DNA from: Bacteriovoracaceae bacterium
GTDB taxonomy: Bacteria; Bdellovibrionota; Bacteriovoracia; Bacteriovoracales; Bacteriovoracaceae
Assembly: GCA_013141065.1 (NCBI GenBank)
Contig: JABFRR010000001.1
Location: forward strand, 124,001 to 188,000
Direction of reading: 5' to 3'
DNA: 64,000 nt
The translations under genes were made by a program, and so were the position numbers. The notes beneath the pieces are model-generated. The model made no database searches, had not been told where the DNA came from, and worked only from the letters and a program-made list of their open reading frames with translations. Positions 34,690-42,750 of the stretch are shown piece after piece; position 1 is the first letter of the stretch; each line of letters opens with the position of its first letter.

Positions 34690-34837
34690 AACCAACGAGT
34701 TAGCTAGGTTAATTATAACTTGTTCACAAAACACTGAACATCTTAAAACTCTGAACCTATAAGGCTAAGTTGTTAAAAACTATAGATATGTTCAGATGTG
34801 TCGATATGTTCACTAATTACTGAACACGTGGTATAAT
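34690..34837 (+). promoter_or_regulatory. AbiE-like promoter with GTTCA/TGAAC operators
   Basis: TTCACT (34809-34814), 17 bases, TATAAT (34832-34837). Inverted repeats TGTTCA/TGAACA flank the spacer (34808-34813 and 34822-34827), with further GTTCA and TGAAC copies to about 34720. The -10 is only seven bases from ATG 34844, so the transcript is probably leaderless. Confidence 0.72.
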
Positions 34838-34843
34838 GTGAAC

Positions 34844-35890
34844 ATGGAAAAAGAAATTATAAACAATCAAAGAAAAAGACTCGAAAATTTGTTTACCAAT
34901 GAACTTGGAATTGAAATTACGGTTGTCTATACAGAGATCGCTATTGGGATAAATTATGTTCCCGACCATTACTTTGTTGTACAACTAGGAAAATATAAAA
35001 TTCCCATTATCGCAGAATTCAAAACTGAAATCACAAATCTACATCAAATTAAAAAATTCATAGAATTTTCAAAAAAATTTGAAGGAATTGGAATCTTAGT
35101 GAGTGAAGTAATAGATGAGAAAATTAAAGAACACTTGCGAGAGCAAGGGATTGGCTTTTATGAAAGTAGTGGCGATGTTTTTGTCCCTCTAAATTTTAAA
35201 TTAAACAAAACACAAGAAGAATTTTTTTCATCTAAGGAGTTAATTAAGAAGCAGGGCTTTAGAGCAGAAAGCAATATTAAATTAATGCTATATTTTATAT
35301 GCAAACCAAGCTCACTTAAATCAACTCAGAGAGAGCTTGCAGAAAATTTATCTTTGGCCTTAGGTACAATAAATAGCGCTCTCTCAAATTTAGAAAAATT
35401 AAAGCTAATCATAACTAGAGGCAATCAAAGGTATTTTGGAAAATTTGAAGAAATCGTCAATCGATGGAGAATTTCTTTTCTCGATTTTGAAAAAAAAGAA
35501 CTATCATATGGCCGCTTTTCTCCAATAAATGAAATCTTTTCAGCCGAGTGGCGAAACATTAATTTAACAAATTTGAATTCATATTGGGGAGGAGAAGCAG
35601 CCGCTTCTATCAAAACAAAGTATTTATATCCTGGAGCTTTCACGATTTATACTTATGAATCAAGCCCTATATCATTACTTAAAAAATTAAGACTCAAGAA
35701 AGATCCAAACGGCACAATTGAAATATTAAAATGTTTTTGGCCTGATGAGCTTAATGATCAAGCCAATTATACTGTGCCAGATTTTGTTGCTTATTGTGAT
35801 TTATTAAATTCAGGTATTGATAGAAATATTGAAACAGCACTACTTCTTGAAGAACGAATTAAAAAAGTTTTAAAGGAAAAGGAATACTAA
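34844..35890 (+). CDS. AbiEi-like antitoxin/transcriptional regulator (type IV TA)
   Basis: A 348-residue protein from ATG 34844 (a GTG at 34838 would lie upstream of the predicted transcript start). It has a nuclease-like N-terminal domain (PIIAEFKTEITNLHQIKKFI), a winged helix near 165-195 (STQRELAENLSLALGTINSA) and a C-terminal domain ending VPDFVAYCDLLNSG. This fits AbiEi-family regulators that repress their operon and oppose the nucleotidyltransferase AbiEii. The next gene follows without a gap. Confidence 0.72.
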   Translation: MEKEIINNQRKRLENLFTNELGIEITVVYTEIAIGINYVPDHYFVVQLGKYKIPIIAEFKTEITNLHQIKKFIEFSKKFEGIGILVSEVIDEKIKEHLREQGIGFYESSGDVFVPLNFKLNKTQEEFFSSKELIKKQGFRAESNIKLMLYFICKPSSLKSTQRELAENLSLALGTINSALSNLEKLKLIITRGNQRYFGKFEEIVNRWRISFLDFEKKELSYGRFSPINEIFSAEWRNINLTNLNSYWGGEAAASIKTKYLYPGAFTIYTYESSPISLLKKLRLKKDPNGTIEILKCFWPDELNDQANYTVPDFVAYCDLLNSGIDRNIETALLLEERIKKVLKEKEY

Positions 35891-36721
35891 ATGCAAGATG
35901 TAATAAAAGGCTTGATCCCACATTTTGAAAAAAGCAAATTAGATTTTTTAATAATTGGTGCAACCGCGAGAGATTTAATTTCAGAGAAAGCTAAACTTAA
36001 ATTGAGTCCTCGAAAAACTGCTGATGTTGATCTAGGAGTTCTTGTAAATAGTTGGCAAGAACTTGATGTATTAAGAGAGTCCTTTAAGGCCGATCCTAAC
36101 ATTAAATTAAGTAAAGATGAGAACAATAAAGTGAGACATTATTATCAAGGGACTCCTTTCGATATAGTTCCGTTTGGTGGAGTCGAGAAAAATGGAAAAA
36201 TACAGTGGCCACCTTTCTATGACAGCATAATGACTGTGACAGGATATAAAGAAGCTTTAACTACAGCTGTAGATTATGATTTTGATGGAAAGGTTGTCAA
36301 AGTTATCACTCCTGAAATGTTAGTGGCACTCAAAATAATTGCTTGGAATGACAAACCTACTCGGAATAAAGATGCTCAAGATATAAATTTTCTAATGTCT
36401 AGCTACGAAGATATTGATAAAGAAATTTATGAGTGTTTACTGGATAGCTATGAAGACATTCTAGAGCATTTTGACAATGATTCAGCTTTGTCAGCAATTG
36501 CACTAATGGGTTTTCGAATTAAAAAGTTTTCAAGTGATTCACTTGTTTCTCAAATTAAAGAGGTTTTTGACAAGGGTGAGAAGAAGGAACGTTTTTCACG
36601 TAATATGATAAAAGAAAACACAATATATCCAGAAGAAGAGACCGCAAAAGCTGTTTTGAAATTAAATGCATTAATTTATGGGCTTAATTATGTTGATCAG
36701 AAAGAAGCTGGTGAGAATTAA
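35891..36721 (+). CDS. AbiEii-like nucleotidyltransferase toxin (type IV TA)
   Basis: A 276-residue protein. FLIIGATARDLISEK near 17 and KTADVDLGVLVN near 42 are the nucleotidyltransferase signature (G-x-R-DL and DxD); FDIVPFGG near 95 supplies the third acidic residue. AbiEii-type enzymes add nucleotides to tRNA acceptor stems and give abortive infection. Starts directly at the antitoxin stop. Plus-strand cassette. Confidence 0.78.
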   Translation: MQDVIKGLIPHFEKSKLDFLIIGATARDLISEKAKLKLSPRKTADVDLGVLVNSWQELDVLRESFKADPNIKLSKDENNKVRHYYQGTPFDIVPFGGVEKNGKIQWPPFYDSIMTVTGYKEALTTAVDYDFDGKVVKVITPEMLVALKIIAWNDKPTRNKDAQDINFLMSSYEDIDKEIYECLLDSYEDILEHFDNDSALSAIALMGFRIKKFSSDSLVSQIKEVFDKGEKKERFSRNMIKENTIYPEEETAKAVLKLNALIYGLNYVDQKEAGEN

Positions 36722-36803
36722 ATGTAGTGTAGATGGATTAAAAATATTATGGACTCGATAAAAAAACCTTCAGATATCCAACCTCGATGTCATTTCTCCT
36801 TTT
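36722..36803 (+). other. Short spacer without a gene
   Basis: 82 bases between the AbiEii-like stop and the recombinase remnant. No terminator or promoter is evident. Confidence 0.5.
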
Positions 36804-37124
36804 TATTTAAGTGGGCATAAAAATCTGCCATTTTTTCAAGGGATGGAAGATGTCACAAAAGCCATTACTGTGAATCATCTCGAAAGACCTTACACATCCC
36901 CCTATTTCAGGAAAGTTCAAGATTGGCGACAAGCATAAACTTCTCTTTCTAAGGAACAAGCGGGAATGTTACTTATGCAATTAACTGGCCTCAGAAACGA
37001 TGAACTCTATGCCCTAACTTGGGATAAAGTTAACATTAATCAGAAGGTCATTTTAGTTGATTCATCTTGGAATAACAAAGATGAATTTGAAGACACCAAG
37101 TCAGGTGATGATAGAATTGCTTAA
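36804..37124 (+). pseudogene. Tyrosine recombinase/integrase remnant, central part
   Basis: One frame with a single internal TAA (about 36936). After it: SKEQAGMLLMQLTGLRNDEL, YALTWDKVNINQKVILVDSS and EDTKSGDDRIA, the first catalytic block of phage-type tyrosine recombinases (TGLR-x-E/D-L with the catalytic Arg, then LTWDKV). The C-terminal H-x-x-R and Tyr blocks are absent. The fragment at 45536-45785 supplies just the missing following part, in opposite orientation. Between 37125 and 37440 I see no further support for a gene. Confidence 0.75.
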
Positions 37125-37440
37125 AAGATGCAGTCTCTTTTCATCAAGTTACCCTTAGTCTTGATTTACTGACTCTAGAAATATGGTCACATAAATCCTT
37201 CATAGGATCATTTACAGAATCAGTTGAAATGGCAATTTTCTATAAGTCCTTTATGAAAAATTTTCTAATTGCTATTGTGAGTATAAAGAAATTTCAAATC
37301 TGATGTCTACATTCCAGTGCGATCTTTCAAATTATGTAATTAATAATAATGAATTTTAAAGAATACCAAGATATTTTATCTTTGAAATAATATTTGAAGA
37401 GAACTGGTAATGAATAATTGAAAATTACGTTCTATTTTCA

Positions 37441-37537
37441 GAAATTGACGGCGAAGACGTCAATTTCTACATCTTCGTTTTCGTTTTCTTTCTTCTTACT
37501 TCCTCACGCACTCTTTCCACCCTAAGTCTGCTGGCAC
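37441..37537 (+). repeat. Composite cassette repeat C21
   Basis: Perfect hairpin 37441-37467, pyrimidine tract, TCCTCACGCAC block, exact R21 at 37519-37537. Confidence 0.93.
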
Positions 37538-37539
37538 CG

Positions 37540-37968
37540 CTAGAGAATCAGGGCAATAGGGAAATCAGAAAAGATATTTTTAATTTTTGCGAGTGTTTTT
37601 AACTCTGGATTAGCAGTAGCTGCTCTTTCTAGTTTTGCATAAGTGTTTATATTTTTATAGTTAAGCATCTTTGCCATTTCTTTCAATGTTAATTTTTTTT
37701 GTAATCTAGTTTTTCTCATCAAAAAAGAAAATGCAACAGAGGGATCAACTGCAATTTTAAAAATATTAGATCCAGGTGGTGATTTTTTAAGAGGCATTGG
37801 GAATATAATTTTAGAGCCTTGTGGTTCGGATAAATATAAGTTTAAAACTTCTTCCATGCTAATTTTTAAATCTTGGAGTGCCTCAGCTTGCGTTTGACAA
37901 CCGTTAAGCTCAACACATTCTGCCCAATATCCATCGATGTCTTTGTGAACTTTGAAATGGTAAAACAT
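37540..37968 (-). CDS. hicB: HicB antitoxin with C-terminal XRE domain
   Basis: A 142-residue protein from ATG 37968 (CGAGG upstream). HicB core: FKVHKDIDGYWAECVELNGC then AEALQDLKISMEEVLNLYL. The C-terminal HTH (LTLKEMAKMLNYKNINTYAK) binds the operator. It follows hicA with a 19-base gap. The stop is two bases from R21. HicB neutralises HicA. Confidence 0.87.
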   Translation of the reverse strand: MFYHFKVHKDIDGYWAECVELNGCQTQAEALQDLKISMEEVLNLYLSEPQGSKIIFPMPLKKSPPGSNIFKIAVDPSVAFSFLMRKTRLQKKLTLKEMAKMLNYKNINTYAKLERAATANPELKTLAKIKNIFSDFPIALIL

Positions 37969-37987
37969 TGTGTAGCCTCGCTTCGTT

Positions 37988-38173
37988 TTAAGTATCAAGT
38001 AGCGTTTTGAGAAGTTTCCTTTCTAGGCCTCTTTTTAAGTCTTCGTTGCCATGGATTGGAATAACTTCAGTCTTGTCTCTCTTCCTTAGAATGTAGTGAC
38101 TGCCCTTTTTACGTATGATTACCCAGCCATTTTGTAGATATCGCTTGAGCATCTCTTTACCACTAATCGGCAT
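37988..38173 (-). CDS. hicA: HicA mRNA interferase toxin
   Basis: A 61-residue protein with the dsRBD-like HicA fold: ISGKEMLKRYLQNGWVIIRK, then KGSHYILRKRD with the catalytic His, then VIPIHGNEDLKRGLERKLLK. GAGGT precedes ATG 38173. First gene of the pair. Confidence 0.88.
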   Translation of the reverse strand: MPISGKEMLKRYLQNGWVIIRKKGSHYILRKRDKTEVIPIHGNEDLKRGLERKLLKTLLDT

Positions 38174-38189
38174 ACTACCTCTTATACTT

Positions 38190-38205
38190 TACACCTATAG
38201 GTGTA
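38190..38205. promoter_or_regulatory. hicAB operator, perfect 16-bp palindrome
   Basis: TACACCTATAGGTGTA, fully self-complementary, 17 bases upstream of hicA, lying between a TTGATA -35-like and a TAAAGT/TATAAG -10-like sequence. Confidence 0.78.
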
Positions 38206-38310
38206 TTTATCAAGTGTCTTTTTTACTTTAATGTTAAGTCGTGCAAGAAAAGGTGGATGTTCATTTTTTTAAGTATTTGATTTAGTTAGAAACGAGATAA
38301 GTTCGTAGTG

Positions 38311-38337
38311 AGAATTGATGGCCCAATCGTCAATTCT
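38311..38337 (+). repeat. Worn copy of the cassette hairpin
   Basis: AGAATTGATG, seven bases, CGTCAATTCT. The pairing is mostly kept (one G-T), but the loop differs (GCCCAAT) and it is separated from R22 by about 130 bases instead of the usual 50-55. Confidence 0.7.
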
Positions 38338-38465
38338 TGACTTCAGAACAAGTACCTTCAGAATTGCAAAAGAGACCCTGATTTATAGGCAAATGAATTA
38401 TTGAATTGGAATTTTAAAGCGAAATAAAGATTGAAAGTTATTTATTACTTTTTTGCACTCTAGCT

Positions 38466-38484
38466 ACCCTAAGTCTGCTGGCAC
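38466..38484 (+). repeat. Cassette boundary repeat R22
   Basis: Exact consensus after a worn TTTTTTGCACTCTAGCT block. Confidence 0.9.
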
Positions 38485-38486
38485 GA

Positions 38487-38792
38487 TTAGAGCCAAGCAT
38501 TTTTTCCTAGAGATGGATCAAAGACGACTTTGTTATCGTGATAAATTTTTTCTTTCGTAATAATAGAGTAAAGAACATCTGGACAAAAATCTATTTCATT
38601 TGGCCATGCAATTGTTCCGTCAGCAATAGAAACCTGATTAAAAAAATTTTGGTCTGATAAAGGCTTTAGAATTCCTTTGTAGGAAAAAAAATCTTCAAAG
38701 TTAAAAGAACCAGATTTGCCATTAGAAAACTTCAAATAAAGATTTTTGTCTTTTAGAACTTTTACTTCGATAATTTTGTGAGGATCATTCAT
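38487..38792 (-). CDS. DUF2442-like antitoxin candidate without an intact partner
   Basis: A 101-residue protein related to 32703-33029 (FEDFFSYKGILKPLSD, KVVFDPSLGKNAWL). The stop is two bases from R22. Its DUF4160 partner upstream is broken, so this is a second orphan antitoxin in the array. Confidence 0.72.
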   Translation of the reverse strand: MNDPHKIIEVKVLKDKNLYLKFSNGKSGSFNFEDFFSYKGILKPLSDQNFFNQVSIADGTIAWPNEIDFCPDVLYSIITKEKIYHDNKVVFDPSLGKNAWL

Positions 38793-38964
38793 TCAAGTCC
38801 CTCGATTTTTTTGACTTGATGATATTTTACCATGAGTTCAAAACTTTCCAATAGCTCTTTTTTTTTGCATTAAATTCGTAATATTTAATATGAAAATGTG
38901 GCGGATTGTGGTCGTTTGGATAAAGATAAATCCTAATACCGTAAAAACTGGAAATACATGGCAT
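38793..38964 (-). pseudogene. DUF4160 gene with internal deletion and frameshift
   Basis: From ATG 38964 it reads MPCISSFYGIRIYLYPNDHN then PPHFHIKYYEFNA and runs out of frame at a run of nine A. The true C-terminal part, ELMVKYHQVKKIEGLE, is in another frame and ends at 38793. Compared with 33029-33289, about 30 residues in the middle are missing. The 45-codon open frame is unlikely to be functional. Confidence 0.8.
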
Positions 38965-39061
38965 GAAAGCTCATCTGGGATATAGAGCTATATGCATGAG
39001 GAGTTAGAGAGTCTGAGATTAAGTTCTGAAAATAAAAAATGGTAAGACATGATAGTTTTCA

Positions 39062-39139
39062 GAAATTGACGGCGAAGACGTCAATTTCTGCAATCTTCGT
39101 TTTTCTTACGCACTCTTTCTACCCTAAGTCTGCTGGCAC
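39062..39139 (+). repeat. Composite cassette repeat C23
   Basis: Perfect hairpin 39062-39088, shortened pyrimidine tract, TTACGCACTC block, exact R23 at 39121-39139. Confidence 0.93.
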
Positions 39140-39143
39140 GGTA

Positions 39144-39548
39144 TTAAAAACGATTAATTACTTCATCTAGAAATTCACTTACGTGCGGCCAGTTCTCACC
39201 TGTCTTTATCAAGCAAGGCTGCGGAGGAACTGCGAGATCTTCATGCTTATGATGGAATTTATTATGAGTTTTGTGAGGGCTGCAGTATCTTATTAAAGAC
39301 TCATCTGCCGTTTTGTTTGAAAGTTTTCACCAACAATGATAAGTATAACTGTCAGTTCGTGCTATCTTTTTACGAATGCCTTTTTGTATTTCTATATCTT
39401 TCTCAATTTTAACAAAAACAATATTACCATTTTGAGTTTTTAATTCAGTCTTTTTTATATCGAGTGTATAGTAATTCTCAGTAACTTGTTCATGCACATT
39501 AAAATAATTGTCCCATGTATTCCATCCATGTTTAATTTTTTTAGTCAT
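39144..39548 (-). pseudogene. Small toxin-like gene with an in-frame TGA, copy 2
   Basis: The first 73 residues are identical to copy 1 at 31761-32165, with the same TGA at codon 74 (39327-39329). The downstream 60 codons remain open and almost identical (one Asp to Glu change). The duplication is therefore later than the stop, or the stop is tolerated. Confidence 0.65.
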
Positions 39549-39551
39549 AAA

Positions 39552-39797
39552 TTACCTAAGTTTTTTTAGAAATTGTATCTTGCGTGATAAAGACAAAGCA
39601 TCTAAAAGAGAATCATCAGTTGGCTTTTCTTCTGCGCTTAAGATTAAATCTTCAATCGTGCATTTTTTTACAATAGAAATTTTTTTCAGTTTTTTTGTAA
39701 AATATTGGATAGCTTCTTTATTACTAGTAAATCTTGGTTTCAATTTTTCAATGCTGCTGAATAGTTTACTTTTATCTTTTTTAATTTCTAATTCCAT
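39552..39797 (-). CDS. Antitoxin-like protein, copy 2
   Basis: An 81-residue copy of 32169-32420 lacking one Asp-Lys pair through a 6-bp deletion in a TTATCT repeat. Otherwise the same sequence and position relative to the toxin-like gene. Confidence 0.55.
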   Translation of the reverse strand: MELEIKKDKSKLFSSIEKLKPRFTSNKEAIQYFTKKLKKISIVKKCTIEDLILSAEEKPTDDSLLDALSLSRKIQFLKKLR

Positions 39798-39981
39798 AAA
39801 AGGCTCCTTTTGGTTTATCTCAGTATACTTAAGTTTGATATTCTCTCAAAATTGATTTCATTAATGATTTCTTAGCGTTAGCGATGGTTTTTATATTTGT
39901 TAATTTTATCGTGCTTGAATAATTGCATTTTGAAATTGCCGAGCCTGAGATTAACTGTATCCTTGCGGTAACTCTGCTTGA

Positions 39982-41577
39982 CTATTTTTGCTTGAAAGAC
40001 CAAGGCATAAAATTTTCTGGATTAATTTTCACTTCCGCTGCATTTTCCTGAACCCATACCAAATACTCAAACGGATTTATTTTTGCTTCTTCACTAGTTT
40101 TTAATATTGAGCAAATTATATCTCCAACCAAGGCTCCATGTTCTGTTTTATAAAATAAAGAATTTTTTCTATTGATAACTTGCAAGCGAAGAATACGTTC
40201 AGCAATATTATTATCAAGCGAGGCTCCTTCAATTCTTAAAAAAGAAGTTAAACCTTCCCAATGATTTAGGAGATACATTATTTCTGTATACAGTGGCGAG
40301 TTGGGTTCGATTTCAGAATCCTGACCACTGTTCTCTACGTTTCCTCTGCACCATGACTCCAGATCACTCATAGGTTTTGTGGAGTGTGTTTGGTGATAAT
40401 CCAATCTATCTTTCGGTGATAAATTTTCTTTTTTGCAATGTTTTTCATTCTTATAAACTTCACCGATGCAATCTAAAACATATTGACATGGATTTTCTAA
40501 TTCTTCATCGTCTACGGTGACAAACTTCCTGCGCCCATGTGAGAGACAGTAACTTCTAGCAAATTCATAATCAGATTTGTCATTGGCAGATAGTGCATCT
40601 GACATCAGATTTGCTTTCTTCTCGCTCGTTCTTGTTTTAATAATTTTATCTAAGTTTTCTCCGGCATGACTTCGGCCAGATAAATAAAGTACAATTCGCC
40701 CGAAGTCCCCCTCACTAATAAGCCCCGTAGTGAACATTCCTTTGCGATCTTTTTTTACAAGATGCTTATTTTCTTTTATGAGAGAAAGAACTTTTACTTT
40801 TGTATCATCAATAAAAAATTTATTTCCATTGGCCGCTGTCTTTAAAAGTGATTGCCAGACTGGGTACAAGTAATTTGCTAGAGTATCCATCAAATCCCAC
40901 TGTGTTGAAGCTGGCATTGGTGTTTTAAGATGTTTTTGAATTTTATCTAGTCGATAGTATGGCATTGATGCCGAAAATTTTAATAAAGCGATAATAGCAA
41001 TTGCGCGAGCATCATACTTAGGTGCATTTTTTCCTTCAAACTCAGCTTCAAAAATTTCACCACAGGTATTGCATCTTAATTTTTCTGTATTGTGAATTAC
41101 TGCACTGATTGGAGGGGAACCAGTAATTCTGATATAGACGCCCGATTGGTACTCATTTATTTTTCCAGCTTGGCAAGCCCGACAAGTCTGACCAGCTTTT
41201 AAATGTTCGTGCTTATGTTCAACCTTAGTAGCATTAGGATATTCGTCTTTGCCATTTTTCCCTTGATTATTGCCGCGTGGGTGCTTGCCCGAACCATCAC
41301 TTTCTATTTTATCTTTACCGTCATTGTTTTTTCTTTTCTCAGAAGTTTTATTAAACATCTCTCGCAAGCGTTTTATAGTCGTATCTTTCATTCCTACAAG
41401 TTTGTCTAGGATGACTAATGCCTCAAGTGCAGAAACTAAGAAGTCTCGAAACTCATCGTCAATATCCATTGATTCGATCTGATCAATGCGTTTATTGATT
41501 TCTGCTTCTGAAAGTTCAATGCGAACTTGTTTGTGAAGATTTTTATTATCTTTTATTTTTTTAGTTTTCTGTATCAT
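39982..41577 (-). CDS. tnpC: IS66 TnpC transposase
   Basis: A 531-residue protein with all IS66 TnpC parts: N-terminal coiled coil, zinc-binding CRACQ ... LRCNTCGE region, catalytic FIDDTKVKVL, later SYCLSHGRRKF and the terminal SLDNNIAERILRLQVINRKN. Intact. It makes the transposition complex together with TnpB. Confidence 0.92.
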   Translation of the reverse strand: MIQKTKKIKDNKNLHKQVRIELSEAEINKRIDQIESMDIDDEFRDFLVSALEALVILDKLVGMKDTTIKRLREMFNKTSEKRKNNDGKDKIESDGSGKHPRGNNQGKNGKDEYPNATKVEHKHEHLKAGQTCRACQAGKINEYQSGVYIRITGSPPISAVIHNTEKLRCNTCGEIFEAEFEGKNAPKYDARAIAIIALLKFSASMPYYRLDKIQKHLKTPMPASTQWDLMDTLANYLYPVWQSLLKTAANGNKFFIDDTKVKVLSLIKENKHLVKKDRKGMFTTGLISEGDFGRIVLYLSGRSHAGENLDKIIKTRTSEKKANLMSDALSANDKSDYEFARSYCLSHGRRKFVTVDDEELENPCQYVLDCIGEVYKNEKHCKKENLSPKDRLDYHQTHSTKPMSDLESWCRGNVENSGQDSEIEPNSPLYTEIMYLLNHWEGLTSFLRIEGASLDNNIAERILRLQVINRKNSLFYKTEHGALVGDIICSILKTSEEAKINPFEYLVWVQENAAEVKINPENFMPWSFKQK

Positions 41578-41647
41578 TTAGACAAAATTATAAAATAAAA
41601 AATATCTCTGGCCTAGAAAAAAGGCCTTACATTTGAGAAGAAAAAAC

Positions 41648-41989
41648 TTACACGTTTCGCCAGTTCTTTTGTGCAGTCAATGTCTTGGTGTCGCCGTTAA
41701 AAAGTAAAATAATAAAATTTTTGGGATCAATGATGGCAAGTTCACTTTCACTTGATGGCCACCATGTAAATTTTCCTTCTGAAAGTCGCTTCTGCATCAG
41801 CCACATGCCTTGCCCATCGTAAGCAAGAATCTTAATAGAAGATTTTTTTGTTAATAAATACAAAAAAAGCACCGGAGAATGGTTCTGCCTTAAGTCTTTT
41901 GAAAGTAGAATGGCCGAATCTAAACCGATTCTAAAATCGACAGGTTTAATGGCAATGAAAATTTTATCGCGAGGTGAAACTTGAATCAT
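41648..41989 (-). CDS. tnpB: IS66 Orf2-type accessory protein TnpB
   Basis: A 113-residue protein: KIFIAIKPVDFRIGLDS and KILAYDGQGMWLMQKRLSEG are the IS66 Orf2 signatures. Its ATG overlaps the tnpA stop (ATGA), the normal coupling. Confidence 0.9.
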   Translation of the reverse strand: MIQVSPRDKIFIAIKPVDFRIGLDSAILLSKDLRQNHSPVLFLYLLTKKSSIKILAYDGQGMWLMQKRLSEGKFTWWPSSESELAIIDPKNFIILLFNGDTKTLTAQKNWRNV

Positions 41990-42323
41990 TGATATATCCT
42001 CAGAGTAATTCCCATTGGAAGATCTAATTCTATTTTTGAAATTACTTTTTCTTTTATTGGGATTATTGGTTTTGAAGGTATTTCGATAAAGTTAGCAGCA
42101 TTCTTTTGAGGTTCTTTTGCTGGAGACTTACTCCCAGTCAAAAATTTAATGTACTCCCACCGAGATCAAGCCTAGATCTAAGCATGGTCTTTGAGTACTG
42201 CAAATTAAGTTTTTTAATATTTTCTTTGATGGATTCTGGAATGTGAACATGTGGAGATTTTCTGTTTGCTCTCCATTCTCGAAGATCATTTTGTGTTTTT
42301 ATAAAAAGTGGATCGTTCAACAT
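41986..42323 (-). pseudogene. tnpA: IS66 TnpA with a frameshift
   Basis: The start is placed at ATG 42323 behind GGAGG. The N-terminal frame (LNDPLFIKTQNDLREWRANR) ends early at 42138. The remainder (WEYIKFLTGSKSP ... ELDLPMGITLRIYQ) is in a different frame and ends at the tnpB start. A single small indel near 42165 accounts for it. This may limit transposition. Confidence 0.8.
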
Positions 42324-42447
42324 TATTGCCTCCAATTGTAGAGAGGCAAGAAACTTATGAGAAAATTATTGGAAAGTTAAGCAGGGTTACCGCAAGGATA
42401 CGATTAACTAGTGAATATAAATGATGGCAAATAACATAATAGTTTCA

Positions 42448-42538
42448 GAAATTGACGGCGAAGACGTCAATTTCTACATCTTAGTTTTCTTTCTTCTTAC
42501 TTCCTCACGCACTCTTTCCACCCTAAGTCTGCTGGCAC
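42448..42538 (+). repeat. Composite cassette repeat C24
   Basis: Perfect hairpin 42448-42474, pyrimidine tract, TCCTCACGCAC block, exact R24 at 42520-42538. The leader upstream is cut by the IS66 insertion at 42402. Confidence 0.93.
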
Positions 42539-42539
42539 G

Positions 42540-42641
42540 ATTGTGCCTACGAGGAAAATTTCAAGGGGACTTGCTCGTGTAAAGCTTGGTTTAGAAAAAT
42601 GTCTTTTTCTGGGAAGGTTAAGAGGTTGAGGGTTTTGTAGG
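42540..42641 (+). pseudogene. Heavily deleted copy of the gmd cassette
   Basis: It begins GATTGTGCCT like the R19 cassette, then matches the gmd pseudogene in two short blocks: AGGAAAATTTCAAGGGG...TTTTTCTGGGAA (compare about 34165-34230) and GGTTGAGGGTTTTGTAGGG (compare 34631-34650). About 90 percent of the gene has been lost in at least two deletions. Confidence 0.82.
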
Positions 42642-42678
42642 GGGCTCACTTATTGACTTAATTTTTGCGTGCTCTGGC

Positions 42679-42697
42679 CATTCTAAATCCCTGGCAC
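42679..42697 (+). repeat. Degenerate R25
   Basis: CATTCTAAATCCCTGGCAC following TTTTGCGTGCTCTGG, a worn version of the TTACGCAC-R block. Confidence 0.6.
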
Positions 42698-42716
42698 TTT
42701 ATAACGCGCCATTGCT

Positions 42717-42735
42717 ACACTAAGTCTAGTGGCAC
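42717..42735 (+). repeat. Cassette boundary repeat R26 (right end of array)
   Basis: ACACTAAGTCTAGTGGCAC, three mismatches. The last recognisable R, 16 bases before the polysaccharide polymerase/ligase gene. Confidence 0.75.
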
Positions 42736-42750
42736 CATTATCATTCATGC

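Larger units (their letters stand above)
39957..42401 (-). mobile_element. IS66-family insertion sequence, three-gene type (2445 bp)
   Basis: Terminal inverted repeats beginning GTATCCTTGCGGTAAC at both ends, flanked by the perfect 8-bp target duplication GATTAACT (39949-39956 and 42402-42409), the hallmark of IS66. It inserted within the shared leader of the C24 composite repeat, separating the cassette's promoter side from its hairpin. Confidence 0.94.

Noticed and set aside
37125-37302. Short plus-strand frame after the recombinase remnant
   Set aside because: About 59 codons without a start, ribosome-binding site or recognisable motif. It is offset from the recombinase frame and does not match its expected continuation.
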